A DNA stretch of 20,473 nt from Phallusia fumigata (taxonomy: Eukaryota; Chordata; Ascidiacea; Phlebobranchia; Ascidiidae). Of the stretch, positions 16,844 to 20,473 are shown piece by piece. Position 1 is the first letter of the stretch. Each line of letters begins with the position of its first letter. Location: positions 1 to 20,473 of the forward strand of contig QXVZ01013428.1 of assembly GCA_008931825.1 (NCBI GenBank). The letters run 5' to 3'. The notes beneath the pieces are model-generated. The model was not told the origin of the DNA, did no database searches, and saw only the letters and a program-made list of their open reading frames with translations. A program made the translations under genes and the position numbers.

Positions 16844-19800
16844 CTGAAAAACAAATAAATTAAACACTCCCTAAATATTATATGTCTGGTGGTTATAAAA
16901 CAGTTATATATATCTATTCTTGTGACTTAATGAAAGATACTAGGCCAACAGCCCTGCAATAGTATAATATCAACCATTTATAGGGTTTTAAGTTATCACT
17001 ACAAAGAAATTATGTACATAATAAAACAACAATATTATTGTTAGTTGACTTGATTACGAAATATATAAAAAGATTAATGGTCTTAATTTACCTCACTGAG
17101 CTTTACCCAGTTCCCGTCTGAGTTTCTAGTCTCGTCCACATATTCTATAATGTCTCCGAATTCCAACAAACCACTCTATTAATGAAGTTTTAAAATAATG
17201 AACCGTTGGATTTGGCCCTTTCTTCATACTGTTACAAAAACTGTGTAACATTAAATTTCACATTTGAAGGTCCAACATATTAATATTGTAAATTCTGAAT
17301 GCAACGTTTTGGTTTAAAGCCTGGTAATAGAGGGGACAAAAAACATCCATGTTACCAATTTGTTGCACAAAGTATGCAAACACAAAGTAAAATTTTAAAA
17401 ATTAATTAAAAAAGACACCTAAATTTTGGAAACAAATGCATGCATTAATTGCTTTGAAATTTCAACAATTTTCTAGGAACACAAGATACTAACTTACGAG
17501 CAGCTTAATTAAAAACATAAATGTATCCACTACATAGAAGTTCTCCAGCAGCTATGTTTATAATTAAGGCATTCTCACGTCCTTGGTAAAACGAAGTAAT
17601 AGTAGACAAAAAAAATATCAAAAGTAAAAAATTAAAATCAAACATGAGTAACCAATCAGCACTAGACACAAGGTGAAAACATTAAGTGACCAATTTTGAA
17701 GACGACTCATAATTTTGTCTTACAAAAATGACAATACCAACCTGTGGACTCTGTAGGGTTGGGTCGCTTCTAATTCTCAAACCCCTGCTATTCTTTGTGG
17801 CAAATTTCAGATATCGTCCTGTCGACTTTTGTGGCATTTTTAGTGGTCCACTATTTTGTGGTCTCTCTGTGGAACCTTGTGGGGCCTCGGAAACCTCCAC
17901 TATTTGTCTCGGCCCTTTCAGCTGTTGGTCCAAGGTCACCTGAAGGGCATAGGTCGTGGCACATGTTGGTATCCACATTGCTCTGTAGATACCTGTGATA
18001 AATGTTTGAAAAAATGATTTGTTGAAAATAAGCAAAGGAAGAATGCATCAACACAATGTTCGAAACCACTGTGTACTAATACAATATGTCTGCTTCATAC
18101 CATTTCCCACACTCGCAACCAATATGTTTTCTGTTTTAAGTGTGCGCTTTAGTGGGTAAGAAAGCCTCAGTTCCTCGAACGAGTATTTCTTGTATGCTCT
18201 CATCATCGATATCGAGTGATAGCGCGAGTCTCTGTGCTTTGTAGGCTCATATTCCACATCAAATGTTGGGCTTGGGTCAGAAGGTGAAATATCTAAAAAA
18301 TGGTGAGTTTAGAAAACAGTTTACAAGGCAGGGATAGGGCAAGATTGTAAGAGGTTTGTTCAAAACAATGGTAAAATGTTTTGTTCGAAAGAACACTAAG
18401 CAATGTTTGTTAACACTTGGTGCATGGCCAAACGGGTTTAGGGAAATATGATGTTACACTTTGTAACAATAAAACATTTGTATATTTCTGAAACCGATCC
18501 TTTAGGGATGTTTTTATGACAAATATAGTCAATTACATGAAAAAAGGTGTTTGACAATTCTTGCATTATAACTTGGATTTGTTTAAACCTCATCACCGTG
18601 TGATGATCAAAAACTTTCGATCAAACATTATTTTAAATTTCCTCTACCAGTTAGACTCAGCCAACTACAAAATTTGTCAAAGCAACTTCTGATCAGCACA
18701 ACACTGCCTTAGTTAATCAAATCTCACCATAGTTTGCAGCCACATCAGGTGGAAGATAGTGAGATGAGGGCTGTGGTTTTGCCGACAATTCAACTTTGAG
18801 TGTTGGAACGTGAACAGCATTCCCATACTGATCTCGAGTGATGATTGTAACCGATGTTGGCAGTGTGTGGAAGAGAGATTTTAAGTTTAGTTGCAGCATG
18901 CAATGTTTAGGATCCACATATGAGTCTGGTTGGAGCCATCTGTGAAAAGGCCATGAAGACAATTATGATCACAGTGAATGTTAGAACAACATAACTTGTA
19001 AGTTTTAAATGTTTTGCCCAATATACTGCTCCCAAAGGCATGTCTGGAGTCATAAGATCCGACAGTTTTGACGAGAATTAACTGCCAAAACATTTAAGTG
19101 TTTCTTTAGCATTAATTAGGAGACAACTTCACAAGAGAGTACAGTACAAGCAACAAAAAAGTTCTACGTTTTTTGTCTATCTGCCAAATGTCTTTTCCTT
19201 AGTTTTACAATATTGCAATTCAATATGATGCACCATATAAAACACACACATTTTTACAAAACCACGAATTTTACAGCAAAAAAGTTCAATTTGGAAAACT
19301 CCAAATTCCTTAACCTTGCTAATCTTCCTCCACTTGTGTCAGGTGTTGCTGTCACAAAATCCAACAGAAATTTTTTCTCTTTTGACCCATCGTTGATCGG
19401 TAAATTTCCAGTGAGAGCTTCCGATGCGCCAGGGAAGTTGTTAAGATGCAAACCAGGAAGAAATAGCGATGAGTGTTGCTCAAGCGTGACCGCTGCACTG
19501 CTCTCTATCACTTTCAAGTGTTCAATTTTGTCGTCATGTGAACCAGAAGTACTTGATTCAACATTGTCTGTAAAGTGTTTAACAAGTCATTGAGTTTTAA
19601 GCTGGAGTAAATATGTAGTTGTGTCACTGTCACGAGCATGGGCAGAAAATTAAGGGAATCTTAACACATACATACATAGATAGATTTTGGTATTTAAGAC
19701 ACTGTATTTATGTGTGAAATTTTTTAATGAAATTTTTTAATGAAATTTTTTAATGAAACATATCAATAAAAAAGTACACTTTGAGGGGTTTCAAGGGGCT

Positions 19801-20181
19801 TTTTGCCCCTATGTGCCTGCCAGGTTCTACATTGATTCACCAACTACACACTTCACTTTTTTTGCAATTAATAACGTTTTGACATGGCACAGCTATTTCC
19901 GGATTCACTTTATTGGTGTTACACTGCTCCAATTTCCTTTACCAAGCAAAATAAAGCCAACTCAACCTGGGCTAAAATGTTCGAGATGAAGTCTGTGTCC
20001 TATTGACTCGTGTAGTTTTAGCATTAGTATTTTAAAAATAATTGACAATATGCAGCAAGTATCTTACCATTCCACAACTGATCATGAACGGTCATAAGAT
20101 TGACAGCACACAAGCCTGCAGTGTTGACCAGCTTGTTCACCAATTCTTCACTTTTGTTGGAGAATGACATGTCCTCGTAAC
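16679..20181 (-). CDS. MYCBP2: MYCBP2/PHR1/Highwire-type E3 ubiquitin ligase, later part (7 exons c1-c7)
   Basis: Span of seven phase-consistent exons, 1289 coding nt (429 codons). They encode the helical segment before the filamin-type repeat, the filamin repeat with its RWLQPDSY entry motif, and the SH3-like region with GLRIRSDPTLQS and EAWCISY. In known family members this segment follows the part encoded by b27, so it belongs downstream of 1528-16456. In this window it lies upstream in the minus-strand sense, on the far side of the 'n' at 16517. It is most likely the same gene in a misplaced contig, possibly a second copy. No sequence is shared with the other part, so the two cannot be compared for paralogy. 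Confidence 0.93.
17092..17175 (-). CDS. MYCBP2: MYCBP2 exon c6 (SH3-like region)
   Basis: A 28-codon exon, phase 0 at both ends. Acceptor ..attaatag, donor gtaaat. Encodes SGLLEFGDIIEYVDETRNSD then GNWVKLSE. Matches human NGTITFIDEIHNDDGVWLRLNDE; the (D/N)xDGxW turn and following hydrophobic strand are conserved. Confidence 0.92.
17176..17723. other. Intron c5-c6, no feature seen
   Basis: 548 bases of AT-rich sequence. No exon is needed for phase and no repeat ends were recognised. Confidence 0.6.
17724..17992 (-). CDS. MYCBP2: MYCBP2 exon c5 (end of filamin repeat, start of SH3-like region)
   Basis: Acceptor ..atcacag, donor gtaag; ends on a codon boundary. It starts with the last filamin strand (GIYRAMWIP, ATTYALQVTLDQQ). 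A Pro/Gln/Ser-rich linker follows, then KFATKNSRGLRIRSDPTLQS, the start of the SH3-like module (human KFVAKDSAGLRIRSHPSLQS). A run of about ten bases around 17820 repeats the word 'gtggaccacta', in keeping with a variable linker. Confidence 0.93.
18101..18292 (-). CDS. MYCBP2: MYCBP2 exon c4 (filamin-type repeat, middle)
   Basis: Acceptor ..ttttttag, donor gtatga. Encodes PTFDVEYEPTKHRDSRYHSI, then SMMRAYKKYSFEELRLSYP and ENILVASVGNG. Human equivalent: LDVSYEPM..ARYIAITMMKVYENYSFEELRFASP..ENMLIRVNNDG. The YSFEELR motif is identical. Confidence 0.95.
18293..19314. other. Introns 18293-18727 and 18940-19314
   Basis: AT-rich introns flanking c3. Nothing recognised beyond splice signals. Confidence 0.6.
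18728..18939 (-). CDS. MYCBP2: MYCBP2 exon c3 (start of filamin-type repeat)
   Basis: Acceptor ..ttcacag, donor gtgag. Encodes WLQPDSYVDPKHCMLQLN, then TSVTIITRDQYGNAVHVP and TLKVELSAKPQP. These match the entry and first strands of the family's filamin/ABP280-type Ig repeat (human WLQPDSYADP.., TVQTKDQYGDVVHVP). The strand-turn signature DQYGNAVHVP is intact. Confidence 0.95.
19315..19567 (-). CDS. MYCBP2: MYCBP2 exon c2 (pre-filamin segment)
   Basis: Acceptor ..ctttacag, donor gttaag. Contains the conserved stretch EALTGNLPINDGSKEKKFLL, followed by DFVTATPDTSGGRLAR. The human counterpart reads EALEGNLPL.., FLDDFIACVPGSSGGRLAR. It ends two bases into the Arg codon, completed by c3. The N-terminal half (NVESSTSGSHDD) is Ser/Asp-rich and poorly conserved. 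Confidence 0.93.
19568..20067. other. Intron c1-c2
   Basis: 500 bases, holding only the 13-bp tandem repeat at 19715-19758. The plus-strand open frame at 19753-19989 has no recognisable relative. Confidence 0.6.
19715..19758. repeat. Tandem repeat, 13-bp unit x 3.4
   Basis: Unit TGAAATTTTTTAA three full times plus a partial copy. Intronic, between c1 and c2. Confidence 0.85.
20068..20181 (-). CDS. MYCBP2: MYCBP2 exon c1 (pre-filamin segment)
   Basis: Reads from acceptor ..acgcag to donor gtaag; starts after the first base of a codon and ends one base into the next. It encodes GYEDMSFSNKSEELVNKLVN then TAGLCAVNLM. This aligns with the human segment that begins GYEF and contains ELANLGGVCAAALM. 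The exon that should precede it is not found between here and 20473. Confidence 0.9.
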
Positions 20182-20473
20182 CTGCGTACATTTAAGTTCG
20201 TTTACATACATGTCGTAAATCACATTTACTCAACTATTATGCAAACGATACTACACCAACAAAAAAACTACAAAATAAATTATAAACTGTTGGTTTAGAC
20301 CCAATTTGTCAAGTATGTAAAACAGATTGAAAAAGTTGCTTTTCCAACAAAAATAGCAAAATGAATTCTTAAAGCTTTGCTAGGTTATATGCATGTATAT
20401 ATATGTGTGTATTGACTTTCTAATATGGGGCTTGAGACTTTAGTATTTTGGTCCCTTAATTTGATTTTGTTTT

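Noticed and set aside
19213-19593. Plus-strand open frame of 126 codons, the second longest in the window
   Set aside because: It is the mirror of exon c2, which has the conserved SGGRLAR and EALTGNLPI sequences on the minus strand.
1-20473. CRISPR array, operon, defence island or other bacterial-type system
   Set aside because: All coding sequence is split by GT/AG introns and belongs to an animal gene; repeats are few, short and irregular.

Overview
The window is a piece of an intron-rich, AT-rich animal genome. All coding sequence I can support is on the minus strand and belongs to one gene family: the giant RING-type E3 ubiquitin ligase MYCBP2/PAM, also known as PHR1, Highwire (fly) and RPM-1 (worm). 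I identified it by translating exons and comparing them with the human protein as I remember it; no search was run. Thirty-four exons with GT/AG borders were placed. Short exons (71-353 nt), mostly short introns and small inverted-repeat elements inside introns fit a tunicate such as Ciona. That organism call is an inference.

Layout. (1) 1-1088 is a contig end. Its last 617 bases (472-1088) recur exactly at 1090-1706, with one 'n' at 1089 between the copies, so this is an unmerged contig overlap. (2) 1090-16516 holds 27 consecutive exons (b1 at 16456 down to b27 at 1528). All their phases chain, giving 1394 codons: last part of the RCC1-like domain with its Cys-rich insert, linker, PHR domain 1, a helical stretch, PHR domain 2, an acidic linker, and the segment ending in a SSHPYK motif. 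(3) A second single 'n' sits at 16517. (4) 16518-20473 holds seven consecutive exons (c1 at 20181 down to c7 at 16679), 429 codons: the segment before the filamin-type repeat, the filamin repeat, and the SH3-like region after it.

The main anomaly is order. In known family members the (4) segment lies C-terminal to the (2) segment. Here, read along the minus strand, (4) comes first. The switch falls at the 'n' at 16517, and splicing c7 to b1 would give an immediate stop. The simplest reading is that two contigs were joined in the wrong order (true plus-strand order C block, then A, then B). A second gene copy or a truly permuted gene is less likely. Exon(s) that should join b27 to c1 are not in the window. 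Neither the gene's N-terminus nor its C-terminal RING part is present.

The rest is intron. It carries a hAT-like MITE (2579-2901), a family of roughly 90-110 bp inverted-repeat elements, a tRNA-SINE-like stretch (about 15498-15740), other dispersed repeat copies and small tandem repeats. I see no second protein gene, no tRNA/rRNA gene, no CRISPR array and no complete new system.
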